The notes beneath the pieces were generated by a model. It was not told the DNA's origin, searched no databases, and saw only the letters and a list, made by a program, of their open reading frames with translations. A program made the translations under genes and the position numbers. This document shows positions 7,077 to 14,215 of a stretch of DNA of 64,000 bases, piece by piece; position 1 is the first letter of the stretch; the number at the start of each line of letters is the position of its first letter. Location: positions 620,001 through 684,000 of the forward strand of contig NZ_CP107929.1 in the NCBI RefSeq assembly GCF_036017915.1. The letters run 5' to 3'. The DNA comes from Micromonospora sp. NBC_00421 (lineage in GTDB: Bacteria; Actinomycetota; Actinomycetes; Mycobacteriales; Micromonosporaceae).

Positions 7077-7430
7077 TCAGTCGGCGGGTTCGACGACCAT
7101 CCGCGCCCGGTAGTCCTCGGGCTGCTCCCCGGCCGCGTCCTGCACCTCACGCACGTGGTTGAGGAGGATGTCCAGCATGTCGCGGAACCCGGCCACCGCC
7201 CCGTAGCCGCCCAGCTCGACCGGGTGCGGTCCGCCGTTCTGCTTCGGCTCCTCCCAGATCCGGTCAACGTGCATGTAGACCATCCACAGCGCCCTGCTGT
7301 GGGCGGCCCGTTCTTCGGGGGTGTACTGGGCGAGCATCCGCTTGTCGTGGTCTTCGAACCGGCGGGTGAGGTGCACGGCGACGGTCTGGAGTTCGTCGTC
7401 GCTCATCGGGTTGTCGTCGTAGTCACGCAT
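7077..7430 (-). CDS. hypothetical helical protein
   Basis: 117 residues from ATG 7430 (MRDYDDNPMSDDELQTVAVH), preceded by GAGGAG. Mostly helical with LALWMVYMHVDRIWEE-like amphipathic stretches (HSRALWMVYMHVDRIWEE) and MLDILLNHVREVQDAAGEQP. Unknown function. Confidence 0.75.
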   Translation of the reverse strand: MRDYDDNPMSDDELQTVAVHLTRRFEDHDKRMLAQYTPEERAAHSRALWMVYMHVDRIWEEPKQNGGPHPVELGGYGAVAGFRDMLDILLNHVREVQDAAGEQPEDYRARMVVEPAD

Positions 7431-7511
7431 GTTCACTCCTCGGGTTCCGGCGGTGACGTTCAGGGTAGGGCCGGAAGCCGCCCGTGCAGTGGATGCGACG
7501 TGTGGCACACA

Positions 7512-7721
7512 TCAGTGACCTTCACCGTTGTCGTCGCCGGGGCTGGTGACTGGCGGAATGATGCGGGCGCGCAGCCGTTCGATGTCGTCCGGTTCCGCGT
7601 AGGTGTGGGTGTGGGCTGCGGCGACGGACCGGCGCAGAAACTCCGCCAGCTCAGGCCACTCGTCGGGGCCGGGCAGGTCGTCTACCGATCTGATCGGCCG
7701 GCGGGTCGGCGGTTCGGTCAT
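7512..7721 (-). CDS. hypothetical small acidic protein
   Basis: 69 residues from ATG 7721, chosen for AGGAG seven bases upstream. Begins MTEPPTRRPIRSVDDLPGPD and contains EWPELAEFLRRSVAAAHTHT. No family recognised. Confidence 0.7.
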   Translation of the reverse strand: MTEPPTRRPIRSVDDLPGPDEWPELAEFLRRSVAAAHTHTYAEPDDIERLRARIIPPVTSPGDDNGEGH

Positions 7722-7794
7722 TGGCGCTCCTGTGGTAGACGCGGGCCGGGTTGTGTGACATGCCGTTGCGCAGACGGTGCACCACAAGCCAAGG

Positions 7795-8157
7795 TCAGCA
7801 GGCACCGGGTTCGACGGGGCGATGCAGGTCGGGTCGGTTGCAGCACACGTCGAAGCCGCCGTGCACCCCGCATTCCGTCTCCCCGGAGGTGGGGCAGAAC
7901 CACATCTCGCAAGGCGTGGCGGCAGCATCGATGGCCGCCTGGATAGCGGGAGCGTCGTCGGTTATCCCGTCGCCGACGGCACCGAAGTTCTTGACGTTGA
8001 CGACGCAGTCGCGGGTGCTCAGTGCGGCGGCGCGTTCCACGATCCGCTGCGCCGTGTCGTCCGGCACGCTGTCGCGCAGCTTCCGGGCGTCAGGCGTGCC
8101 CAGCGAGGATGCTTCGATCAGCCGGCGGATCGGTGAGTCGGAGCCTGGAGACGTCAT
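7795..8157 (-). CDS. small protein with tailspike-like NFGAVGDG motif and Cys-rich tail
   Basis: 120 residues from ATG 8157 (ATGA overlap with upstream gene). The middle reads VVNVKNFGAVGDGITDDAPA followed by IQAAIDAA, which is the signature that opens the right-handed beta-helix of pectate-lyase-like phage tailspikes. Here it is not followed by a beta-helix but by about 35 Cys-rich residues including MWFCPTSGETECGVHGGFDV and CCNRPD. The tailspike at 50503-52545 has the equivalent RSWGATGDDVTDDAPAFQAA. This looks like a tailspike-derived fragment reused in an early gene, or chance capture. Confidence 0.7.
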   Translation of the reverse strand: MTSPGSDSPIRRLIEASSLGTPDARKLRDSVPDDTAQRIVERAAALSTRDCVVNVKNFGAVGDGITDDAPAIQAAIDAAATPCEMWFCPTSGETECGVHGGFDVCCNRPDLHRPVEPGAC

Positions 8158-8429
8158 GCCGGTTGCCTCCGCGCTTCCCCCAACTGGTGGTGCAGGTCGG
8201 CGACGGTGGCCACCCACTCGTCAACGGTGTGGGTTTCGAGGTGCCGCCGGCATGCCTCGTCGTCGGCGGCCGTGGCGGCGGTGAAGGCACGGCTCATGTC
8301 GAGGTTGCCGTCGTGGCCGAGCTGGACGAGGCCGAGGGGCGGCTTGGTGCGGTCCATCTCCCAGGGACAGTTGTTGACGGGGCATTGGATGACCCATCGC
8401 ATGCCGAGCGGGCTGGTCAGCGGGTCCAT
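8154..8429 (-). CDS. small Cys/His protein, hypothetical
   Basis: 91 residues. CPVNNCPW near residue 16 and CRRHLETH near residue 60 could form a C2H2 zinc site; the rest is helical (TVDEWVATVADLHHQLGEAR). Start at ATG 8429 overlaps the end of the gene upstream (8417-8659) by 13 bases. Confidence 0.7.
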   Translation of the reverse strand: MDPLTSPLGMRWVIQCPVNNCPWEMDRTKPPLGLVQLGHDGNLDMSRAFTAATAADDEACRRHLETHTVDEWVATVADLHHQLGEARRQPA

Positions 8430-8659
8430 GGCAGTGCCTCACGTCCGGGATCGGGTAGGTAGGTGACGGGCACCAGGGCGAGTCCTTGCGGTGAGGTGCC
8501 GACGGCGGCCGGATGGTCGGGGCGGCATTGGGTGCAGACGCGCGGTTGGTCGGGTCGGATTTTGACGGTGGCGGGTCGGGTTTCGCGCCACCAGTGGCCG
8601 CAGCCGGCGATGACGAGGGCGCTGACGGGTTCGGTTGCGGGGGTGTCGGTTGCCGGCAT
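8417..8659 (-). CDS. hypothetical protein with Cys pair
   Basis: 80 residues from ATG 8659, with GAAGGAG at good spacing. Contains AGCGHWWRETRP and VCTQCRPDHP, a likely C-H-C-C zinc site typical of small actinophage early proteins. Function unknown. Confidence 0.7.
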   Translation of the reverse strand: MPATDTPATEPVSALVIAGCGHWWRETRPATVKIRPDQPRVCTQCRPDHPAAVGTSPQGLALVPVTYLPDPGREALPWTR

Positions 8660-8690
8660 GACGGCTCCTTCGGTTGGGGTGTCGGCCCGC

Positions 8691-9077
8691 TCAGTTCGTC
8701 TCAGAGGGTTCGGGGTGTGCCGGTGGTGCGGGGCGGGCGTTTCGGGGCTGTGCGTCGATCTGAGCGGGCGCGCGGTCCGGTTCCGGGGCGGCATCACCCC
8801 ACAGTGCGCGGGCAAGCCGGTCCCGTGCCGACTCCCCCCACAAGGTGACCGTGCAGTCATGCCCGCACCCCACCACCCACGGCATGCCTGCCGCCTGCTC
8901 CGCCACAGTGGTGGGCCGCAGCACCGTGCACCCGCCACCCACCCACGCTGAGGTGTGATGCCCGCAGTCGGGGCACACCGGGTACCTCGGGTCTGCGGCG
9001 TCCGGATCCGGTTGGGGGCGGGGGGTGGTGCGACGGCGCAGGGACGCCGGGCCACGGCGGGCACAATGGCCGGTCAC
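8691..9077 (-). CDS. hypothetical zinc-ribbon-like protein
   Basis: 128 residues from GTG 9077 overlapping the upstream stop (GTGA). Contains VCPDCGHHTSAWVGGGCTVL and VVGCGHDC, suggesting a zinc ribbon, and a Pro/Ala-rich acidic tail. An upstream in-frame extension is Arg-rich shadow and was rejected. Confidence 0.65.
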   Translation of the reverse strand: MTGHCARRGPASLRRRTTPRPQPDPDAADPRYPVCPDCGHHTSAWVGGGCTVLRPTTVAEQAAGMPWVVGCGHDCTVTLWGESARDRLARALWGDAAPEPDRAPAQIDAQPRNARPAPPAHPEPSETN

Positions 9078-9232
9078 CGGATGTGCTCCGCGCCCAGGAT
9101 GATGCGCCGACACGCGCAGGCGTAGGCGTCGCACCGGTCGGACCGTGCGAGGAAGTGCAGGCCGGTGCGGCAGCAGCCGAGACGTGCCGCGCGCGCCCAC
9201 CGGTAGCGGGAGAGTAGCTGACCCTCAACCAC
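9074..9232 (-). CDS. very small Cys-rich protein
   Basis: 52 residues from GTG 9232, with C-pairs in LGCCRTGLHFL and DRCDAYACACRR. The overlap with the 9225 stop is eight bases. A longer form from ATG 9343 would overlap the neighbouring gene by 120 bases and is less likely. Confidence 0.5.
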   Translation of the reverse strand: MVEGQLLSRYRWARAARLGCCRTGLHFLARSDRCDAYACACRRIILGAEHIR

Positions 9233-9395
9233 GGCCGACCCGCCCCACCGTCGGGTCGCCGGCACCAGTGCACCTGCACGACCCTCCGTCGTCTGTGTCG
9301 GTGCGTCGGCCGCACCGAGGGCACCACACACGCAGGTCGTCATCGCACACACAGTCGTCGCCCTCCGTGCACCACCAATCGTGTTCCACGGTCAC
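9225..9395 (-). CDS. 56-residue zinc-ribbon-like protein
   Basis: Starts at GTG 9395 in a GTGA overlap. Seven cysteines: CTEGDDCVC, WCPRCGRR and SCRC, consistent with two zinc-binding knuckles, embedded in an acidic protein. Function unknown. Confidence 0.6.
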   Translation of the reverse strand: MTVEHDWWCTEGDDCVCDDDLRVWCPRCGRRTDTDDGGSCRCTGAGDPTVGRVGRG

Positions 9396-9928
9396 CACCC
9401 AGCCTCGACGGTGGCGGCGTGCTGGCGGAGTCTGACGATCTCGTCGACCAAGCCGGCGATCAGCAGCCGCACATCCCCGGTGGGGCAGGTGCACGACTGC
9501 GGCAGGCCGGCGTCACACGACCCGCACACCTCCAACCAGGGGGCGACTTCCACCAGGTCGAGGGGCACGGTCGGTGCGGGGGTGCCGTCGTTGACCGCGT
9601 GGTAGGCGGCTTTCAGGTTGGAGCGCACGGCATCCCCGTCGGACACGACACAGCCCTGTTGGATCCGGCCGGAGGGGATGAGGCGCAAAGCTTGCAGCAG
9701 GGGCAGGGCGAGGATGCGGCGGATACGTTCCCGCTCGACCTGGATGGGGTCGGCGGCAGTGGGGGCGGTGTCCATGCCCATCCGTGCCCGTGCGGCGGCT
9801 GTCACGGGCACCCCCTTACAGGAGTGGATCACGGGAAACACCCACTTGCCGCAGCGTCCGCATTCCTGCCGGCCGTCGCCGGGGTCGGTGTGCGGGTGGT
9901 CGCCGGTGACGCGGGCGGTGTTGGTCAT
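9392..9928 (-). CDS. hypothetical protein with two zinc motifs
   Basis: 178 residues. N-terminal ECGRCGKWVFPVIHSCKG is a CxxC-C type site; a helical core follows (ERERIRRILALPLLQALRLI); a second cluster CGSCDAGLPQSCTCPTG lies near residue 140, then a helical C-terminus (LIAGLVDEIVRLRQHAATVE). Start ATG 9928 follows a diverged copy of the repeated GGAGCC leader. No named family. Confidence 0.7.
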   Translation of the reverse strand: MTNTARVTGDHPHTDPGDGRQECGRCGKWVFPVIHSCKGVPVTAAARARMGMDTAPTAADPIQVERERIRRILALPLLQALRLIPSGRIQQGCVVSDGDAVRSNLKAAYHAVNDGTPAPTVPLDLVEVAPWLEVCGSCDAGLPQSCTCPTGDVRLLIAGLVDEIVRLRQHAATVEAGW

Positions 9929-9940
9929 GGTCGGCTCCGT

Positions 9941-10198
9941 TCAGTTGGGGGTGATGACGTGCCCGAGTTCCCGGCACCGGAAGGTGGGCGGTGCCGGGTG
10001 GCAGTGCTGGCAGACGGGTTCGCCGGTCGGGGACACGATGGTTCGCCGGTAGCCGGCTTGGAGGATGGCCAACGCCATGGACCAGGTGGCGGAGCCGATA
10101 CCACGCATGCGGGCGTCAGCGATGACGTCCAGGAGTGCCATCACTTCGTCGTCGCTGTAAGGGGCGGGGATCGTGCGGGCCGGGGTCGGGTCGGTCAT
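9941..10198 (-). CDS. hypothetical protein with Cys/His motif
   Basis: 85 residues from ATG 10198 (ATGA overlap). Helical N-terminus (SDDEVMALLDVIADARMRG), then VCQHCHPAPPTFRCRELGH, a CxxCH...CxxxxH zinc site resembling a small zinc finger. Function unknown. Confidence 0.7.
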   Translation of the reverse strand: MTDPTPARTIPAPYSDDEVMALLDVIADARMRGIGSATWSMALAILQAGYRRTIVSPTGEPVCQHCHPAPPTFRCRELGHVITPN

Positions 10199-10548
10199 TG
10201 CTCGTCCCACACGGTCGCGTTGAGGCGTGGCTCATCGCTCTCCCGTTTCGCCCCGTACTCCACCCTCACCACCTCGAAGTCGGGTAGCCAGTCCTTGACC
10301 CGCTGAACGAACAGGTCGCGGGCGTCATCGCCGTCGAGGGTGGGGAAGATCCACGAGTCTTCCCCCTCGGGCATGAACACGTACGAGGCGTACCGCACCC
10401 CGCCTTGTTCGCCGGGTGCGCGGACCGGGCCGACGATGAGCGGGTGCAGTTCGGCAGGCATACCGGCGTGGAAGTCGCCAGCGTCGGGCAGGTTGCCGGT
10501 GTCGGGGCCGGTGGCGATGACCGCTTCGTGGGCGTGGTACTTGGTCAC
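10195..10548 (-). CDS. hypothetical alpha/beta protein
   Basis: 117 residues from GTG 10548 with GGAGG upstream. Contains GVRYASYVFMPEGEDSWIFP, TLDGDDARDLFVQRVKDWLP and DFEVVRVEYGAKR. No recognised family. Confidence 0.75.
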   Translation of the reverse strand: MTKYHAHEAVIATGPDTGNLPDAGDFHAGMPAELHPLIVGPVRAPGEQGGVRYASYVFMPEGEDSWIFPTLDGDDARDLFVQRVKDWLPDFEVVRVEYGAKRESDEPRLNATVWDEQ

Positions 10549-10564
10549 GGGTTCCTCCGGTCGG

Positions 10565-10963
10565 TCAGCCGCGCTCGACGTCGCGGACGGTGGCAGCCCA
10601 GTCGGGCCGGAACACGAGCCGGTCACGATCCACGTTCAGCCGGTCGCACAGCAGGTCGAGGGCAAGGTTTCCGCCGGTCATGTGGGAGCCGTTGCGGAGG
10701 GCGTTGTCGATCGCGGCGAGAATCGCGGGCAGGGCGTCATCGGCGCGGCCGGGCGGGCAAAGTCGGCCGTCTTCGTGAAGTGCGGTGAGGACGGCTCGGG
10801 CGTCACCCCGGTAGTCATCCATGAGGATCTTGTCGATGTTGGGCATGTCGGGGGCGGTTTTGGTGCCGTTGATCCACTGGTCGTCGCCTCCGGCTGCGGC
10901 GATGACGAGGGCGTAGCGGTCAACGTCGGCGTCGGTCCAAGGCTGCGCGGTTATGTCGGTCAT
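10565..10963 (-). CDS. hypothetical protein
   Basis: 132 residues from ATG 10963 (overlap with upstream stop). Begins MTDITAQPWTDADVDRYALV and contains NIDKILMDDYRGDARAVLTA and LALDLLCDRLNVDRDRLVFR; mostly helical. No recognised family. Confidence 0.75.
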   Translation of the reverse strand: MTDITAQPWTDADVDRYALVIAAAGGDDQWINGTKTAPDMPNIDKILMDDYRGDARAVLTALHEDGRLCPPGRADDALPAILAAIDNALRNGSHMTGGNLALDLLCDRLNVDRDRLVFRPDWAATVRDVERG

Positions 10964-11274
10964 CGGGCCGCCTCCCGGTTGTTGGCCATCCACCGGTCGT
11001 TGGCGGCCTGCACGTCGCCTTCCAGTGCGGCCCGGCGCGTGAAGAACCGGGCGGTCTGCTCCTCGTAGGTGATGTGCAGGAGTTGCACGCAGATGATGGC
11101 GAACAGCTTGTCGGTGACCTCGGTGTCGGCCCACCCGTGGGCGGCGGCAATCTCGGTCAGGTCGGGGTCGTTGTTGATGGCGTTGCGGATGATGCGCGGG
11201 TCGAGGGTGACGGCGGCGTATCCGCGTAGGGCGGCCTGTGCGGCGGTCAGGTCGCGGGTGGTCGGTTCGGTCAT
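10960..11274 (-). CDS. hypothetical helical protein
   Basis: 104 residues from ATG 11274. An HTH-like region (DPRIIRNAINNDPDLTEIAA then AHGWADTEVTDKLFAI) suggests a small DNA- or protein-binding helical domain. Coupled by four-base overlaps on both sides. Confidence 0.75.
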   Translation of the reverse strand: MTEPTTRDLTAAQAALRGYAAVTLDPRIIRNAINNDPDLTEIAAAHGWADTEVTDKLFAIICVQLLHITYEEQTARFFTRRAALEGDVQAANDRWMANNREAAR

Positions 11275-11507
11275 CGTCGTCCCTGCGTTCCGTCTTCGCG
11301 CACCAGGGATGACGTTTCGATGCCGTGCTCCACCGCGCCCCCATCCCAGCGGACCGACGCCCGCCAGTACGGGTCGGCGAAATGCCCCCAGCGGTCGCAG
11401 CGGATGACGGTGCCGACGGTGCGGGGGGCACGCCAGCGGGTGACACGTTCGTTGGCGTCGGGTTCCCACCCTCGCAGCGGGGGACGGTGCTGGTCGAGGT
11501 CGGTCAT
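11271..11507 (-). CDS. hypothetical Trp-rich protein
   Basis: 78 residues from ATG 11507, with GGGAGGA upstream. Six tryptophans in the segment GWEPDANERVTRWRAPRTVG to DPYWRASVRWDGG imply a small beta barrel. Unknown function. Confidence 0.7.
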   Translation of the reverse strand: MTDLDQHRPPLRGWEPDANERVTRWRAPRTVGTVIRCDRWGHFADPYWRASVRWDGGAVEHGIETSSLVREDGTQGRR

Positions 11508-11538
11508 CGGTTTTCCTCCCTGCTCGTAGCGGTGAGGG

Positions 11539-12324
11539 TCATGCCGCCACCGCACTCAAACCGGCCATCACCGGGACCACTCCGGCCAGGAAACCGCCAG
11601 CCTCCCCGGTGAAGTGCGGTGCCGGCGTCACCTCCCACCATGACCGCAACGCCCGCACCGTCTCCGGCTGCTGGGTGCGCTTGTGCGTGAACGTCACCTC
11701 CCGCTCACCCGAGGCTTTCACCACCACCCGGCCGCGCTTGCAGCCGTCCGGGTAGTCATTCCAGTTGATGCCACACTCGGACCACAGCAGCTCCTGCATC
11801 TGCCCGGTGTTCATCCCGTGCAGCAGCTTGTGCGGGAACTGGGCTTGCGCGGCCATGGTGATGCTGTTGCGGACACAGTCGCGTTGCCGCCAGATGAAGT
11901 AGTTGGCGACTTCGCGGGGGTCGGCGATGGTGAACACCCGGGAGTCGAACAGGGCGGTGCGGCCGGGGCGGCGGGCGTTGAGGGTGGCGGTGGCGACAGC
12001 CGCGCTGATGGACACCATTTTGGCGGCGACACCACCGAACCACGGTTGGGTGCCGGGGGTGGTGAAGTCGCACAGCAGCAGGCTGATCTCGTCGGATTGG
12101 GTGTAGGCGAACACGGCCCCGCTGATTTCGTGGCAGAGGGCTTCGGCGACGGCGTCCATGTCGGCCATGAACTGCTGGTCGTACGGTTTGGCCGCGCCGC
12201 GCAGGTAGGTGTGGAAGGCGCGTCCGTCGGCCCGCAGGATGGTGTAGGTGCGGCGGGGCAGCAGGGTGCGGGTGGCGCGCTCGTACGACTTCATGCGGTC
12301 GCCGAGGCTGTCGGTGTCGGTCAT
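11539..12324 (-). CDS. thg1: Thg1-like tRNA-His guanylyltransferase family protein
   Basis: 261 residues. Family hallmarks in order: RADGRAFHTYLR (residues 31-42, metal-binding Asp33), AYTQSDEISLLL (73-84, catalytic Asp78-Glu79), FDSRVF, the conserved NYFIWRQRDCVRNSI (141-155) and GINWNDYPDGCKRGRVVVK. Thg1 enzymes add G in the 3'-5' direction to the 5' end of tRNA-His; bacterial and archaeal relatives (TLPs) repair truncated tRNA 5' ends. The protein is full-length and all metal ligands are present. It shares four-base coupling with a membrane protein gene upstream. In a phage it could repair or re-edit tRNAs cut by host defence; that is inference. Confidence 0.9.
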   Translation of the reverse strand: MTDTDSLGDRMKSYERATRTLLPRRTYTILRADGRAFHTYLRGAAKPYDQQFMADMDAVAEALCHEISGAVFAYTQSDEISLLLCDFTTPGTQPWFGGVAAKMVSISAAVATATLNARRPGRTALFDSRVFTIADPREVANYFIWRQRDCVRNSITMAAQAQFPHKLLHGMNTGQMQELLWSECGINWNDYPDGCKRGRVVVKASGEREVTFTHKRTQQPETVRALRSWWEVTPAPHFTGEAGGFLAGVVPVMAGLSAVAA

Positions 12325-12566
12325 CGGGTCACCTCCGGTCGGGTGCTGTTGAGGTCAGTGCCACGCAGTGCGGCGGCTGCGACACGCCGCCAGTGCCGTT
12401 CCTGCACCCAGTGGTGGCCGGTCAGGAATGTGAGGCCGAGGGTGACACCTGCACCGGTGGCGGCGATCATCCCGAATGGGCTGGACGGGTCCAGGGCGAT
12501 GGTCGAGGTGAAGGCGGCGATGGTCAGGGCGGCGAATCCGAGGGTTTGCTTCGCTTCGGTCAACAT
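12321..12566 (-). CDS. small two-pass membrane protein
   Basis: 81 residues with two hydrophobic segments (about 8-26 and 31-51, including GMIAATGAGVTLGLTFLTG) followed by a basic cytoplasmic tail (HHWVQERHWRRVAAAALRG). GGAGGAGCG precedes the ATG. Coupled to the Thg1 gene by ATGA. Confidence 0.75.
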   Translation of the reverse strand: MLTEAKQTLGFAALTIAAFTSTIALDPSSPFGMIAATGAGVTLGLTFLTGHHWVQERHWRRVAAAALRGTDLNSTRPEVTR

Positions 12567-12617
12567 GACGCGCTCCTCCGTGGGTGGTTGGGGGTCAGCG
12601 GCGGGGGTGTCGCGGGT

Positions 12618-13094
12618 TCAGCCCCAGTACGAGCACAGCAGCCACCGCGCCCGATCCTGCGTTGGCGTCAGCCCCAACGCCGTCAACGCGGCCCGCAACT
12701 TCTCGTCATAGCCGCCCTCGACCGTCTCCCGGGTGAGGGCGTCGAAATCGACCACCTCACAGTCGCCCCGGCTGGCGGTGATCTTCTTCGCGGCGAGCAC
12801 GTACATCGGGTAGTCGCCGGAGCAGTGCGTCACAACCTCCACACCCATGGCGGCCTTCGCCTCGGTCTGCCTCTGGTAGAAGCCGTCAACCTGCCAGTCG
12901 GTTTCGGTGAAACCGTGGGCGGCGAGAAGCTTGGTTTCGATCGACTCGACCAGGTCCGTGCCACCGTCTTCGCTGTACCAGTCGTGTGCGGTGAAGTCGT
13001 AGCCGCCGTACTCGCCGGCCCCTTCAAGCTTCCATTCGTCGTCGTTGCCGAGGTTGTAGCCGTAGGTGAGGATCGCGTCGGTTGAGGTTCCCAT
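12618..13094 (-). CDS. hypothetical protein
   Basis: 158 residues from ATG 13094 with GAAGGAGA. Tyr/Gly/Asp-rich N-terminus (MGTSTDAILTYGYNLGNDDE) and AKKITASRGDCEVVDFDALT; resembles conserved actinophage early proteins that start with a TDAILxYGYxLG motif. Function unknown. Confidence 0.8.
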   Translation of the reverse strand: MGTSTDAILTYGYNLGNDDEWKLEGAGEYGGYDFTAHDWYSEDGGTDLVESIETKLLAAHGFTETDWQVDGFYQRQTEAKAAMGVEVVTHCSGDYPMYVLAAKKITASRGDCEVVDFDALTRETVEGGYDEKLRAALTALGLTPTQDRARWLLCSYWG

Positions 13095-13114
13095 GATGAT
13101 CTCCTTCGAGGGGG

Positions 13115-13327
13115 TCAGGTGTTGTCGGCGTCGAGCTGGGTTCGGGTCGCGGTAAACCGGTCGGTGTCGCACACCCCCACACCCCACCAGTCACTGTCGG
13201 GGCGGGTGCTGTGGTAGTGGACGTTCGGCCGGTCGTGGATGACGGACAGTTTGGTGATGGTGTCGATGGTGCCGTCACGACGCCGCCAGCGGCTGTCGAC
13301 GGTCGGGGTGGGCTTGAGGTCGGTCAT
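13115..13327 (-). CDS. hypothetical 70-residue protein
   Basis: Begins MTDLKPTPTVDSRWRRRDGT and contains VIHDRPNVHYHSTRPDSDWW; likely a small beta domain. GGAGGA before the ATG. Unknown function. Confidence 0.7.
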   Translation of the reverse strand: MTDLKPTPTVDSRWRRRDGTIDTITKLSVIHDRPNVHYHSTRPDSDWWGVGVCDTDRFTATRTQLDADNT

Positions 13328-13352
13328 GGGTTCCTCCGTGGGTGGTTGGGGG

Positions 13353-13622
13353 TCAGTGCTGGTCGAGGGCGGAACGCCCGGTGTCGGTGATCTCCCACCG
13401 CCGGTGCACCCCGTCGCCTTGGCCGGCGCGGATGTACCCCAAGCCGCGCAACCGGTCGATGGTCTTGTGGTTGACGGTTTTCCCGGTGCGCCGGTTGGTG
13501 GCCTGGAAGATGGTGCCGACGGAGGTTTGCCACAGGTGGCCGTCGGCTGCGGCGCGGAGGGTGGTGGTTTGGGCGGGGGTGAGGCGCGGCGCGGCGGTAG
13601 TCGTCTCGGCGGGATCGCTCAT
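13353..13622 (-). CDS. small winged-helix-like protein
   Basis: 89 residues from ATG 13622 (ATGA overlap). LTPAQTTTLRAAADGHLWQT, then VNHKTIDRLRGLGYIRAGQG and HRRWEITDTGRSALDQH match the helix-turn-helix plus wing pattern of small MarR/PadR-like DNA-binding domains, with the wing ending in TDTGR. Probable transcription or replication regulator; partner unknown. Confidence 0.75.
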   Translation of the reverse strand: MSDPAETTTAAPRLTPAQTTTLRAAADGHLWQTSVGTIFQATNRRTGKTVNHKTIDRLRGLGYIRAGQGDGVHRRWEITDTGRSALDQH

Positions 13623-14191
13623 CGGTTCGCGTCCTTCCATGCGGTTTGGAATGCGGCCAGCGGGTCCATGTCGAACACACCGTCGGCGCGTTGCACGGCC
13701 AGCGGGGAGAACTCGCGCACCTGGTCGTGGCGGACAATCATGGTGCCGGCGGTGAACGAACCCAGCGGCCACGAGTACAGGTCGAGGCGGAACGTGTCAT
13801 CGTCGACGGCGGTGACGACACCGACGGGGCAGCGTCCGTCGTTGAGGCCGGCGGCGAGCACATCACCGGGGCGCACCGGCATGAACGCCTCATCATCGGT
13901 GCCGTCGGCCCGGTAGTGCTCGTCCACCGTCAACAGCAACTGCTCGGCCAGCCGTCGAGCGTTGTCAGCGGTCAGGTGCAACGGGGCCTCCACCATCGGC
14001 CCGTTCGGCGCGTTCAGGTCGGCCGGGGCGGTGGCGCGAACCCACACGTGCGGGCCGGAAGCTGCCGACGACTCCGATACGGAAATCCACCCGCCGTACT
14101 GCGAGGGGATGTCGGGGAGAATCGTGAAGCCCCGCTCGGTTTTGATCCGGTTGAGGTGCCAGCGGTCATCGGTGTTGGTCGGGTCGGTCAT
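13619..14191 (-). CDS. hypothetical protein
   Basis: 190 residues with strand-rich segments (YGGWISVSESSAASGPHVWV; VVTAVDDDTFRLDLYSWPLG; AGTMIVRHDQVREFSPL) and a C-terminal helix. No family recognised. Well-formed AAGGAGAA ribosome binding site. Confidence 0.75.
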   Translation of the reverse strand: MTDPTNTDDRWHLNRIKTERGFTILPDIPSQYGGWISVSESSAASGPHVWVRATAPADLNAPNGPMVEAPLHLTADNARRLAEQLLLTVDEHYRADGTDDEAFMPVRPGDVLAAGLNDGRCPVGVVTAVDDDTFRLDLYSWPLGSFTAGTMIVRHDQVREFSPLAVQRADGVFDMDPLAAFQTAWKDANR

Positions 14192-14215
14192 GCTGTTCTC
14201 CTTCGGGGTTGGGGG

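Noticed and set aside
9074..9352. Longer 92-codon version of the small Cys-rich gene
   Set aside because: It would overlap the well-coupled gene 9225-9395 by about 120 bases in another frame; the short GTG form is preferred.
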